NCBI GenBank assembly: GCA_021846725.1
Contig: JAJZWK010000001.1
Span: 1-51,847, forward strand
DNA: 51,847 bases
Origin: Actinomycetes bacterium
Lineage (GTDB): Bacteria; Actinomycetota; Acidimicrobiia; Acidimicrobiales; JAMCPL01
Direction of reading: 5' to 3'
Below the pieces are notes generated by a model. The model made no database searches. It was not told where the DNA came from and worked only from the letters and a program-made list of their open reading frames with translations. The position numbers were made by a program, and so were the translations under genes. Below are positions 34,436 to 43,183 of this stretch, one piece after another. Position 1 is the first letter of the stretch; each line of letters begins with the position of its first letter.

Positions 34436-36094
34436 ATGCTGATTGAGCTGAACGTCCAGAACCTTGGAGTACTCGACGATGTATCTATTCAATTTCAAGG
34501 TGGCATGACAGTAATCACCGGAGAGACCGGAGCCGGTAAGACCTTGATAGTGGAATCGCTTGGCCTACTATGCGGAGGAAGAGCTGACTCATCCCTGGTA
34601 AGAAGTGGAGCTTCAGAAGCGATTATAGAAGGAAGATTTGTTACCGAAAAAGAGGATGAGGTGATCGTGTCCAGACAGATTTCTTCAAACGGCAGATCAC
34701 GAGCGTGGGTCAATGGGCGTATGCATACCGCCTCCGGACTAATCGATATAACGGAAGGTCTAGTAGATATCTACAGCCAGCACACCCATCATTCATTACT
34801 GAGCCATACAACCCAAAGAGATATGTTGGACATGTATGGGAGAGTGAATCTGGTCGAATTGACTGCCGCTCGCCAGGAGCTACGTAATATAGAAAAGCAA
34901 CTGGAAGATATCGAGGGTGGGAGCATGACTGTAGAACGCGAAATAGAACTCAACAAAAGCCAACTTGACGAATTGAATCGTGCATCCCTGAATGATCCTG
35001 ACGAGTACGATACTCTTGGTATCGAGGAACAACGCCTTTCTGATGTAGAGAACATACATGACAAGCTGTTTGAACTTGCCGCTTTCTTGGAGGGAAGTCC
35101 AAACGTCGATGATGATAGCATCCAAGGAGGTGCAATCACTATGATCGGATACGCTCTTTCTGTACTCAAAGGCACCTCATCCTTCGGCGACATCTTCAAT
35201 GAAATAGAGAGAAGACTAAAAGTACTACACGCTGAAGCGCAGGACATAATGGCTACTATAAACGATGAGTTGCAATCACTTGTGTTTGACCCGTCTCGTC
35301 TCGATGAGATAAGGATCCGACGTCTGGCGCTTAGAGAGCTCATAAAGAGATACTCAGATGACGGAAGCCTTGGGTCTGTAATAGCCAAGAGAGATTCATT
35401 GCAAACATCCCTTGACACTCTGGCAGATCGTTCAAAACGGATAGATGCCTTGAAGGTAGCAAAGAGTCGCATACAAGAACGTATAAGGCAGTGCGAGGAA
35501 AAAGTTCGTGAACAGAGGGTAGAGAGTGCAGTACGTCTGGCTCAGGCGGTAGAGCAAGAATTGTCCAGCCTCGCTATGGAAAAGGCAGTATTCTCGGTAA
35601 AAGTAGGTGAGTCCGGTGCCGGGGAACCAATTGAGTTCGGGTTGGGAGCCAATCCCGGGGAACCTATACTGCCAGTTGCAAAGGTAGCTTCCGGAGGTGA
35701 ACTGGCACGAACTATGCTTGCAATCAGACTTGCCTTTGCACGTAACATCGAATACTGGCCAACATCCATCAACACTATACCGACTTCAATGGTATTTGAC
35801 GAAGTAGACGCGGGTATAGGTGGGGAAGCTGCCCTGTCTGTAGGTAACGCAATCTACGAACTGTCAAAAAATAGACAAGTGCTTGTAGTGACGCACCTCC
35901 CACAAGTAGCAGCATTTGCCGACAATCACATCCAAGTAACGAAGAACGTATCGGACACGAGAACATCATCATCCTTTAATACCATTACCGGACAGGAGCG
36001 CGTAGAAGAGATTGCAAGAATGCTCTCCGGTCAGCCGGACTTGAAGATAGCCCGTGATCATGCCAGAGAGCTCCTGGATAGAGTAGGTAAATAA
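34436..36094 (+). CDS. recN: DNA repair protein RecN
   Basis: SMC-like ATPase acting early in double-strand break repair. 552 residues. Walker A GETGAGKT (29-36), long coiled coils on both sides of the middle, signature ASGGELARTMLAIRLAF and Walker B VFDEVDAGIGG. The start is ATG eight bases after nadK (GGAAG overlap region). pyrG begins one base after its stop codon. Confidence 0.97.
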   Translation: MLIELNVQNLGVLDDVSIQFQGGMTVITGETGAGKTLIVESLGLLCGGRADSSLVRSGASEAIIEGRFVTEKEDEVIVSRQISSNGRSRAWVNGRMHTASGLIDITEGLVDIYSQHTHHSLLSHTTQRDMLDMYGRVNLVELTAARQELRNIEKQLEDIEGGSMTVEREIELNKSQLDELNRASLNDPDEYDTLGIEEQRLSDVENIHDKLFELAAFLEGSPNVDDDSIQGGAITMIGYALSVLKGTSSFGDIFNEIERRLKVLHAEAQDIMATINDELQSLVFDPSRLDEIRIRRLALRELIKRYSDDGSLGSVIAKRDSLQTSLDTLADRSKRIDALKVAKSRIQERIRQCEEKVREQRVESAVRLAQAVEQELSSLAMEKAVFSVKVGESGAGEPIEFGLGANPGEPILPVAKVASGGELARTMLAIRLAFARNIEYWPTSINTIPTSMVFDEVDAGIGGEAALSVGNAIYELSKNRQVLVVTHLPQVAAFADNHIQVTKNVSDTRTSSSFNTITGQERVEEIARMLSGQPDLKIARDHARELLDRVGK

Positions 36095-36095
36095 A

Positions 36096-37868
36096 ATGTC
36101 CACCACATACCCCGCCGAATCGACTAAGTTCAATAGCATGGTAGATGAGCACAGACCCCATTCCCATCATACAAAATTCATATTCTTCACAGGAGGAGTG
36201 TCATCGTCGCTTGGAAAAGGGTTGACTGCGTCATCGCTTGGCAGGCTCTTGAAGAGCAGGGGAATGAAGGTTACCATGATCAAGCTGGACCCCTACATAA
36301 ATGTAGATCCTGGTACGATGAACCCCTTTGAGCATGGGGAGGTATTCGTTACAGAAGATGGTGGTGAGACCGACCTTGATCTAGGTCATTACGAAAGATT
36401 CATCGATGAGAACCTGCACAGGGATTCAAACGCTACCACTGGATCAATATACCTCTCTATTATTGCTGCAGAGAGAAGAGGAGATTATCTTGGACGAACC
36501 GTTCAGGTCATACCTCACGTCACTGACGAGATAAAATCACGAATAATGAGCGTAGCCACCGAAGATACTGACGTGGTCATAGTGGAGGTAGGTGGCACTG
36601 TAGGTGACATAGAGATCGTACCTTTTTTGGAGGCTCTCAGGCAGATGCGCAGTGACGTAGGACGAGACAACGTATGCTATGTTCATCTAACACTGGTTCC
36701 ATACCTCGCTCCCTCAGGTGAACAAAAGACCAAGCCCACTCAGCACTCCGTAACAGAACTACGCAGTCGTGGTATACAGCCTGATATAATAGTCTGCCGT
36801 TCCGACCAGCCTATATCATCAAACCTCAAAAGAAAGATATCGCTCTTGTGTGACGTGCCTATTGACGCAGTTATATCAGCTGTAGACGCACCCAGTATAT
36901 ACCTTATACCGCTTGTTCTGCACGACGAAGGAATGGACGCCGTAGTCATGAAGATACTCCACATTGATCCAGTCGATCATCCTATTGATCTCGCTGGCTG
37001 GACGCGTGTCGCCTCAATGGCAACGGACACAAGCAGATCAGTAAGTATAGGAATTGTTGGTAAATACGTAAACCTTCCTGATGCATACCTGTCAGTCGTC
37101 GAAGCTGTCCGGCATGGTGGTTTTGCTCTCGATACACGTGTAGACATATCATGGATCCAAGCCGAAGATATTCCACAGTTGATAGAGGATGGTACCATAT
37201 CGCAACTCGATGGCATTATCATACCTGGTGGATTTGGCGAGCGTGGTGTAGAAGGAAAGATATCGGCAGTGACATATGCCAGGTTGCACAATATCCCTAT
37301 TTTGGGCATATGTTTGGGATTGCAGGTAATGGTCATTGATGTCGCTCGCAATATCGTTGGTCTGGAAAACGCCAATTCACGTGAGATGGATCCTTATACG
37401 CCATATCCAGTTATAGATTTGATGGATGAGCAGCGCAATGTAGTAGACAAAGGTGGTACTATGCGCTTGGGATCTTACGTAGCCCAGTTGAAGCCAGGCA
37501 GCCTGGCGGCAAAGGTATACGGTACAGAGGTTGTGTCAGAACGTCACCGACATCGCTACGAGGTAAACCCAAAATATCGTACGAAGTTAGAAGATGCTGG
37601 TCTCTCGTGTAGTGCCATTTCGCCTGATGGAAGGTTGGTGGAGATGGTAGAGCTACCAACTCATCCATACTTCATTGGTACGCAAGCTCACCCAGAATTC
37701 AAGAGTAGGCCGGATCGTCCTCATCCCTTGTTCAAGGGACTGGTAGAGGCTGCACTTGCCAGGGCAGAGAGCAGACAGCCCAGAATCGTAGATGTCGAGG
37801 ATGCCTGGAATCCATTATCTCCCCTCGATGGTGAGAAGGTAGAAGAACTCTCTGAAAGTACTCTGTGA
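36096..37868 (+). CDS. pyrG: CTP synthase
   Basis: Converts UTP to CTP with glutamine. 590 residues. Synthetase domain with FFTGGVSSSLGKGLTAS and KLDPYINVDPGTMNP; amidotransferase domain with nucleophile Cys in GICLGLQ and the HPE triad part in QAHPEFKSRP. The first ~25 residues before the family start are extra. It begins one base after recN. Confidence 0.98.
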   Translation: MSTTYPAESTKFNSMVDEHRPHSHHTKFIFFTGGVSSSLGKGLTASSLGRLLKSRGMKVTMIKLDPYINVDPGTMNPFEHGEVFVTEDGGETDLDLGHYERFIDENLHRDSNATTGSIYLSIIAAERRGDYLGRTVQVIPHVTDEIKSRIMSVATEDTDVVIVEVGGTVGDIEIVPFLEALRQMRSDVGRDNVCYVHLTLVPYLAPSGEQKTKPTQHSVTELRSRGIQPDIIVCRSDQPISSNLKRKISLLCDVPIDAVISAVDAPSIYLIPLVLHDEGMDAVVMKILHIDPVDHPIDLAGWTRVASMATDTSRSVSIGIVGKYVNLPDAYLSVVEAVRHGGFALDTRVDISWIQAEDIPQLIEDGTISQLDGIIIPGGFGERGVEGKISAVTYARLHNIPILGICLGLQVMVIDVARNIVGLENANSREMDPYTPYPVIDLMDEQRNVVDKGGTMRLGSYVAQLKPGSLAAKVYGTEVVSERHRHRYEVNPKYRTKLEDAGLSCSAISPDGRLVEMVELPTHPYFIGTQAHPEFKSRPDRPHPLFKGLVEAALARAESRQPRIVDVEDAWNPLSPLDGEKVEELSESTL

Positions 37869-37989
37869 GGCTAAGCTTTGAATTCTTCTCATGTCATGGC
37901 TCAAGTCTGGCACGACTGAAGTCGGAGACTGTCATATGGTGGATATGGTAAGGTCGTAGAATTGCATTGGATATCCTATTGGAAGAAAC

Positions 37990-38541
37990 ATGAACGCGTC
38001 ATTTATCAAGCAAGCTGAGAACATCGAATACTCTGGCAAACGGATTGACGTGGTGCGCACCAGTATCATTGCACCAGATGGTACCAGCTATACCCGTGAG
38101 ATAGTAAAACACCCCGGAGCTGTAGTCATAGTGCCAGTGGATTCAGAGGGCAATGTCCATTTGCTGAGGCAGTACCGCGCACCACTTGATGCCGAACTGA
38201 TTGAGATCCCGGCAGGCACGATGGACGTAGCCGGAGAGGCACCAGAAGATACCGCTGCCAGAGAACTAAAAGAGGAACTGGGCTTGATAGGCAGCAAATT
38301 TGACTTGTTGGCTACCGTATATAATTCTCCTGGTTTCTGCACGGAAAAGACATATATATACCTTGCCACTGGCCTGATCCAGGATGAGACTGCCAGAGAA
38401 GGTCCTGAAGAGAAATATATGTCTGTATTCGAGATTCCTCTTGATGAAGCCATTCGACTCTGTATCGAAGGTGAGATTCATGATGCACAGACTATTATCG
38501 GTCTTATGCTGGCAGCCCGAAAAATTACTGAGAATACTTGA
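37990..38541 (+). CDS. NUDIX hydrolase, ADP-ribose pyrophosphatase-like
   Basis: 183 residues. The NUDIX box is visible as GTMDVAGEAPEDTAARELKE followed by ELG, in the form common in actinobacterial ADP-ribose/sugar pyrophosphatases, with IVPVDSEGNVHLLRQYR before it. GGAAGAA precedes the ATG. It sits between pyrG and xerD, as in many actinobacteria. Confidence 0.93.
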   Translation: MNASFIKQAENIEYSGKRIDVVRTSIIAPDGTSYTREIVKHPGAVVIVPVDSEGNVHLLRQYRAPLDAELIEIPAGTMDVAGEAPEDTAARELKEELGLIGSKFDLLATVYNSPGFCTEKTYIYLATGLIQDETAREGPEEKYMSVFEIPLDEAIRLCIEGEIHDAQTIIGLMLAARKITENT

Positions 38542-38581
38542 ATGTAAGCACTGCCCTGAAGGAAAACTCAATCGCAACCAT

Positions 38582-39547
38582 ATGCCCTACCGTGCCCCAT
38601 TGTCCAATACCAGCGAAGAATATCTGAATTGGCTGGTCGTGGAACGTGGTAGATCTCGCAATACCGTGAAGGCATACGGACAGGATCTAAAAAAGTTTGA
38701 ATCCTATATTGACTCCTGCAACCTCTCGATACAGGATGTCGACAGCAATACTATAGATGCTTTCTCGCATTCCCTTTACGAGCAAGGCTATGCTTCCAGC
38801 TCCCATGCGCGTATACTGTCATGTGTAAAAGGACTATATAGCTTCATGCTGGATGAAGGTACTGTAGATACTCATCCGGCTGAACATATAAAGCCACCTC
38901 ACCAGGAGGCACGTCTACCAAAGGCCCTGTCGCTCAGAGAAGTGGAGTTGCTGCTTTCCAATAGTGGGGAAGCGGATTCCCCGGTTTCAAGGCGGGATCA
39001 GGCAATTTTGGAGTTACTGTATGCAACCGGGATGAGGGTATCAGAACTCGTCTCTCTATCACTTGGAGATGTTAATACAACTAAGTCAGGGATTGGAACG
39101 GCTAAAGTAACGGGCAAAGGATCCAAGCAACGGATAGTACCAGTTGGAGAAGTCGCCCTCAATGCACTGAACTCATGGCTCAGTCCTCACGGGAGAGATC
39201 GTCTGATACCGGCGCGCTGGAAGAGGGCAACTGACTCAGATGCAGTATTTTTGAATGTACGGAGCGGTCGTATTACTCGACAAGGTGTTTGGCTGGTGAT
39301 AAAAAAGAGAGCGGACGCAGTAGGATTGGAATCAAGGGTATATCCTCATGTATTACGCCATTCCTGTGCAACCCATATGCTCGAGGGAGGTGCCGACATA
39401 CGAGCAGTCCAAGAAATACTGGGACACTCTTCAATATCCACTACCCAGATATACACCAAAGTATCTGTAGAACACCTGCGGTCGACATACCTGTCCGCAC
39501 ATCCTCGAGCCGCCATCCACCATGGTACTGGCCTGTCCCGCAAATAA
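38582..39547 (+). CDS. xerD: Tyrosine recombinase XerD
   Basis: Resolves chromosome dimers at dif with XerC. 321 residues from ATG 38582 (MPYRAPLS); an open frame to 38384 only overlaps the NUDIX gene. N-terminal SAM-like domain VERGRSRNTVKAYGQDL. Catalytic residues: Arg in ATGMRVSELVSL, Lys in TGKGSKQR, HVLRHSCATHML, LGHSSISTTQIYT with the nucleophile Tyr. The last ~9 residues (GTGLSRK) and the stop codon are supplied by copy B of the dispersed element. Confidence 0.95.
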   Translation: MPYRAPLSNTSEEYLNWLVVERGRSRNTVKAYGQDLKKFESYIDSCNLSIQDVDSNTIDAFSHSLYEQGYASSSHARILSCVKGLYSFMLDEGTVDTHPAEHIKPPHQEARLPKALSLREVELLLSNSGEADSPVSRRDQAILELLYATGMRVSELVSLSLGDVNTTKSGIGTAKVTGKGSKQRIVPVGEVALNALNSWLSPHGRDRLIPARWKRATDSDAVFLNVRSGRITRQGVWLVIKKRADAVGLESRVYPHVLRHSCATHMLEGGADIRAVQEILGHSSISTTQIYTKVSVEHLRSTYLSAHPRAAIHHGTGLSRK

Positions 39548-39605
39548 CCATTGGTTCTCGCCAGTCAGATGATACCTCTGACGGTGTTCTTGTCTCAGAG
39601 GTAAC
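39521..39605 (+). repeat. Dispersed structured element, copy B
   Basis: Related to 5905-5975 and 45522-45598. Outer stem ACTGGC (39527-39532) with GCCAGT (39560-39565), enclosing the conserved core CCCGCAAATAACCATTGGTT. A second perfect 9-bp stem follows, TACCTCTGA (39573-39581) with TCAGAGGTA (39595-39603) and a 13-base loop. The xerD stop codon lies inside the core. Confidence 0.75.
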
Positions 39606-39761
39606 TCCAGAGCCTGCCTTCCGCTGGTACGATACCTGCTCACCAAAATGAACGACCCCCTGATCCAACCTACCTATCCGATGAGCCTCTTACAGGGCAG
39701 ACCTTGGACAACCACTGGTGTCCTTCCCAAGACACCATAGGAAAGAGATGACGCACTACTG

Positions 39762-39790
39762 ATGACATTCAGTGCAATAAAGGCTATAAT
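39762..39790 (+). promoter_or_regulatory. Predicted dksA-like gene promoter (leaderless)
   Basis: ATGACA (39762-39767), a 17-base spacer and a perfect TATAAT (39785-39790), with the start codon six bases further on. This is the strongest promoter match I found in the window. Confidence 0.7.
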
Positions 39791-39796
39791 GGCCCT

Positions 39797-40147
39797 ATGG
39801 GTAAAAATGTTACTACCGATGCTCCGGCGATAGATTATAGAGCATTGCTGGAAAAAGAAAAGTCAGATTTGCTTACCAAGCTGAGTGAGCTTGGTTATGG
39901 TGAAGTACGTGGCTTGGAATATGACGCGAATTTTGCCGACTCCAGCCAAGTCACCGCAGAACGTGGGGAGGTAGAGGCACTTGCAGGCCAATTAAAAGAA
40001 GCATTACAGCAGGTAAGCGATGCACTTGCCAAGCTGGATAACGGTACATACGGTATCTGCGAGTCCTGTGGCAATCCTATTGAAGAAGCTCGGCTGGAAG
40101 CAAAACCAACTGCCAGGCAATGCATAGCATGTGCCTCCAGAAAATAG
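39797..40147 (+). CDS. DksA/TraR-family zinc-finger protein
   Basis: 116 residues: helical N-terminal part (ALLEKEKSDLLTKLSELG, ALAGQLKEALQQVSDALAKL) and a C4 zinc finger (ICESCGNPI ... CIACASRK). It resembles the short DksA/TraR proteins of actinobacteria that bind RNA polymerase. The transcript is predicted to be leaderless. It overlaps the M50 protease gene by 17 bases. Confidence 0.9.
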   Translation: MGKNVTTDAPAIDYRALLEKEKSDLLTKLSELGYGEVRGLEYDANFADSSQVTAERGEVEALAGQLKEALQQVSDALAKLDNGTYGICESCGNPIEEARLEAKPTARQCIACASRK

Positions 40148-40925
40148 CGTACCTGTGGGGCCAGGCGACGTCTATCGTCAATCTCCAATAACCAATAATC
40201 ACGATAGAAATGTAGCATTAGTTGTCGCCATAGCGATAATAGTCCTTGCTGTATTGGTAAAGCTCCATAAGGTACAGAGAACGTCAATCCTGTTCTTTGT
40301 AGTATTGATCCCGTCTATCATCATCCATGAAATAACCCATGGCGCCGTTGCACTGGCATTTGGTGACGATACAGCCAAAAAAGCTGGTAGATTGACCTTG
40401 AACCCGCTACCTCATATAGACATACTGGGCACTATTATAATACCTGCTATCCTTATAATCACTGCTGGCGTAGCTTTTGGCTGGGCCAAGCCCGTTCCTG
40501 TAACAGTCGACAAGTTGAAAAATCCTCGTAATGATTCTGTCGTAGTATCCATAGCGGGACCTCTGGTAAATATAGTGTTGGCTGTAGCCTGTGGCCTTGC
40601 GTTTTCTATATTCACGCCAATAGCCTATAAGGATACCCTTTTGTATACCGGGAATCTGTCGGTACTGCCAGTAGGCTACCAGCTTCTGTTCTTGGCCGGC
40701 TCTGCCAACGTGCTTCTGGCTGTATTCAATATCCTGCCAATACCTCCACTCGATGGCTCAGCCATACTGGAGAGGTTCATACCTGACAGGCTACTACCGT
40801 CATACTACCGCATACGTCCATTTATGCTTATACTTCCGCTTGCAGTGGTCATACTGTTACCGGGTGTCCTGGTCAGCATATTTAACCCAGCTCTTTCAGT
40901 ATGGCAAAAAATACTGGGCATATAA
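40131..40925 (+). CDS. M50 family site-2-type membrane metalloprotease
   Basis: 264 residues, about six membrane helices. Zinc-binding HEITH in the second helix and the third ligand Asp in NILPIPPLDGS near the C-terminus define a compact, PDZ-less M50B peptidase. GTG start inside the DksA-like gene. Substrates of this group are not established; some cleave membrane anti-sigma factors. Confidence 0.88.
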   Translation: MPPENSVPVGPGDVYRQSPITNNHDRNVALVVAIAIIVLAVLVKLHKVQRTSILFFVVLIPSIIIHEITHGAVALAFGDDTAKKAGRLTLNPLPHIDILGTIIIPAILIITAGVAFGWAKPVPVTVDKLKNPRNDSVVVSIAGPLVNIVLAVACGLAFSIFTPIAYKDTLLYTGNLSVLPVGYQLLFLAGSANVLLAVFNILPIPPLDGSAILERFIPDRLLPSYYRIRPFMLILPLAVVILLPGVLVSIFNPALSVWQKILGI

Positions 40926-40950
40926 GGAAGTGATCTGCCCCACGAGCAAT

Positions 40951-41062
40951 CATGGATCTTCACTGTTCAGACGATACATTCTCTGGTATCATAATGTTCT
41001 AAGCTCATATCTGAGCCGACACCAGACATGGGTCTCCACAGTTCAGGCGACATATTCTCCAG
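40951..41062. repeat. Diverged direct repeat pair, starts 76 bp apart
   Basis: CATGGATCTTCACTGTTCAG at 40951 recurs as CATGGGTCTCCACAGTTCAG at 41027. The following GACGATACATTCTC / GCGACATATTCTC part is also related. It lies between the M50 protease gene and the propeller protein gene. Confidence 0.7.
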
Positions 41063-41146
41063 TTGTTTTACGTCCTTCCTTGCCTGGGAACAGATCATAC
41101 CATTCGAAGGGCAGATATTCATATACTCTGATAAACTTTTAAATAC

Positions 41147-42007
41147 ATGAACATACAGGTTAGCAAGTTAGATGTCTACTCCAATGAAATTTATCCAACT
41201 ATAGATTCGCTTCGCTGGAATATAGATCAGGATACCGTAAAAAATCTATGTGGCTTGGCAGCTACGCCCGAGGGCGATGGATGCTGGATAGTAGATAGAG
41301 AAGGAGAAGTATATACTACTGGCAATGCATCATTTCTGGGCTCCCTCAAGTCGCATGACATAGCTTGCGGGACACCGATAGTGGGTATAGTGTCTACCAG
41401 TATCGCCAACGGATACTGGCTCTACTCTGCTGCCGGAGATATCTACGCCTTTGGAGACCTGCCATCTTATGGCACACTTCCAGAAACAGGGTTGAGCGTG
41501 GGTATACCGATAGTTGCCATGGCTGCCTACAGTGATGCCAGTGGTTACTGCCTCCTGAATCAGGTTGGTGATGTATTCACCTTTGGAGATATAAAAAATG
41601 TCGGCTGTATCCGCGAGGAGGGAATTATGCTTCGTGACCCTGTCACTGGGATTATGCTCGGCGATCCCGATACGGTTGGCTATCTGATAATAGACAGCAG
41701 GGGAGAGGTATACACCTTTGGAGATGTCTGGTTTCGCGGCTCAATGCCTGCAGAGAAAGCCTACCGAGATGCACCCGCAATAGATGTCTTGCCATCCAGG
41801 TCTACAGCACAGGAAGGCTACAGGATAGTAGTTGCCGATGGGTCAATATACTCTTTCAACGCACCTTTTTATGGTGCTCCTATAAATACTATGCTGGGAA
41901 CGAGCATAGTAGGAGCTACTGGAGATCCAGTGAACATGGATGGGTATTACCTGTTAAGCGACATAGGTGAGATATTCTATTACGATATAAATTCATTATA
42001 TCGCTGA
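41147..42007 (+). CDS. Beta-propeller-like repeat protein (GYWL...GDIYAFGD type)
   Basis: 286 residues made almost wholly of about six repeats of 38-45 residues. Each has the form IVG(I/M)..(S)..GYWL....GDIYAFGD..(S/F)YG. Clear copies are NGYWLYSAAGDIYAFGDL, SGYCLLNQVGDVFTFGD, VGYLIIDSRGEVYTFGDVW and EGYRIVVADGSIYSFNA. I know this repeat type mainly from large secreted proteins of Acidimicrobiia. This one is short, with no signal peptide or membrane helix, so it may be cytoplasmic or one compact propeller. Function unknown. Confidence 0.8.
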   Translation: MNIQVSKLDVYSNEIYPTIDSLRWNIDQDTVKNLCGLAATPEGDGCWIVDREGEVYTTGNASFLGSLKSHDIACGTPIVGIVSTSIANGYWLYSAAGDIYAFGDLPSYGTLPETGLSVGIPIVAMAAYSDASGYCLLNQVGDVFTFGDIKNVGCIREEGIMLRDPVTGIMLGDPDTVGYLIIDSRGEVYTFGDVWFRGSMPAEKAYRDAPAIDVLPSRSTAQEGYRIVVADGSIYSFNAPFYGAPINTMLGTSIVGATGDPVNMDGYYLLSDIGEIFYYDINSLYR

Positions 42008-42117
42008 ATGTCGACCAAATAAACAACTACCAATGAAGCAACGTCGCTGCACCGGCAATGACAATGGCTGTCGCAGCTGAGAATGTCGATACAATAAGAA
42101 ATTACCCATGGAGCAAC
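42006..42117. repeat. Diverged direct repeat pair, starts 75 bp apart
   Basis: GAATGTCGACCAAATAAACA at 42006 recurs as GAATGTCGATACAATAAGAA at 42081. Related TACCAATGAAGCAAC / TACCCATGGAGCAAC blocks follow. The first copy begins at the stop codon of the propeller gene and the second spans the stop codon of trpS on the other strand. Confidence 0.7.
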
Positions 42118-43097
42118 CCTATTGATTCTCTGGCTCTGGCTAGAGTAGCTGAAGCTATCTCACGTGCTCGTTCGTCTCCTTTGTTTATGACATCCATCAC
42201 ATAAGCAGTATCAGAGGATAATTCCCTGAAGCGCCTTGCAATAGGATTTATCGTATCAACGATTGCCTCCGCAACGTCCTGTTTCAGCTGGCTGTACGAG
42301 TCATAGCGTAATGCCAGTACATCTGATCTCTCAGCTGTTATGGCTGACAGAATCTCCAGTAAATTGGACACGCCGGGTTTCCTCTCGGGGTCATAATGGA
42401 CAGTATTCTCTGAGTCGGTTACAGACTTTTTCAGTTTGTTCGCCACCTCCTCCGGGCTATCCAATAAGAATATAGTGCCCAAGCGTGAGTCTGAAGACTT
42501 TGACATCTTATTTTCTGGATGTTGCAGGTCCATTACACGTGCGCCTACCGGTGGTATGAGTGCCTCAGGGACAGTAAATGTCTCTCCAAATCGGGTATTG
42601 AAGCGCGAGGCTATACGCCTTGCCAACTCCAGATGCTGCCTCTGGTCATCACCTATAGGTACCTTGTCTGCGTTGTAGAGTAGTATATCTGCTGCCATGA
42701 GTACAGGATAGGTGAATAACCCGACGGTGACCGACTCTTGGCCTGCTCCCTTGTCCTTGAATTGAGTCATCCTGTTCAGCTCACCAAATGTTGCTACACA
42801 CTCGAGTAACCACTCCAAGCTGGTGTGTTGATCTACATGACTCTGTACGAATATGGCACAATGCTCGGGGTCGAGCCCTACGGCAAGTAACATACATACA
42901 GCATCTAATGTACGTTTGGCTAAGTTGTCGCGATCAAACTCTACAGTTAATGAGTGTAGATCTACAACACAGTAAAAAGATTCAGTATCATACTGATTAT
43001 CAACCCATAGTTTTAATGCTCCTAGATAGTTGCCGAGGTGTATGTCTCCAGTAGGTTGGATACCCGACAGTACTCTGATGGCGTTTGCAGTTGTCAT
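42102..43097 (-). CDS. trpS: Tryptophan-tRNA ligase
   Basis: Class I synthetase, 331 residues from ATG 43097. HIGH-type motif SGIQPTGDIHLGNYLGA, KMSKSSDSRLG loop, and GDDQRQHLELARRIA. The frame extends 8 codons upstream to a GTG at 43121, but TAAGAT eight bases before ATG 43097 suggests a leaderless transcript starting near it. It converges with the propeller gene and diverges from scpA. Confidence 0.95.
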   Translation of the reverse strand: MTTANAIRVLSGIQPTGDIHLGNYLGALKLWVDNQYDTESFYCVVDLHSLTVEFDRDNLAKRTLDAVCMLLAVGLDPEHCAIFVQSHVDQHTSLEWLLECVATFGELNRMTQFKDKGAGQESVTVGLFTYPVLMAADILLYNADKVPIGDDQRQHLELARRIASRFNTRFGETFTVPEALIPPVGARVMDLQHPENKMSKSSDSRLGTIFLLDSPEEVANKLKKSVTDSENTVHYDPERKPGVSNLLEILSAITAERSDVLALRYDSYSQLKQDVAEAIVDTINPIARRFRELSSDTAYVMDVINKGDERAREIASATLARARESIGLLHG

Positions 43098-43183
43098 AAT
43101 GAGATATCTTAGCCTTTCCACGGTGGATAATTATCGTTATTTCCACCACCTATCGCTCCATACAATGTAATCTGTATACTGTT

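Noticed and set aside
37869..37989. Rho-independent terminator after pyrG
   Set aside because: Only a weak GACT/AGTC dyad is present and there is no T-run.
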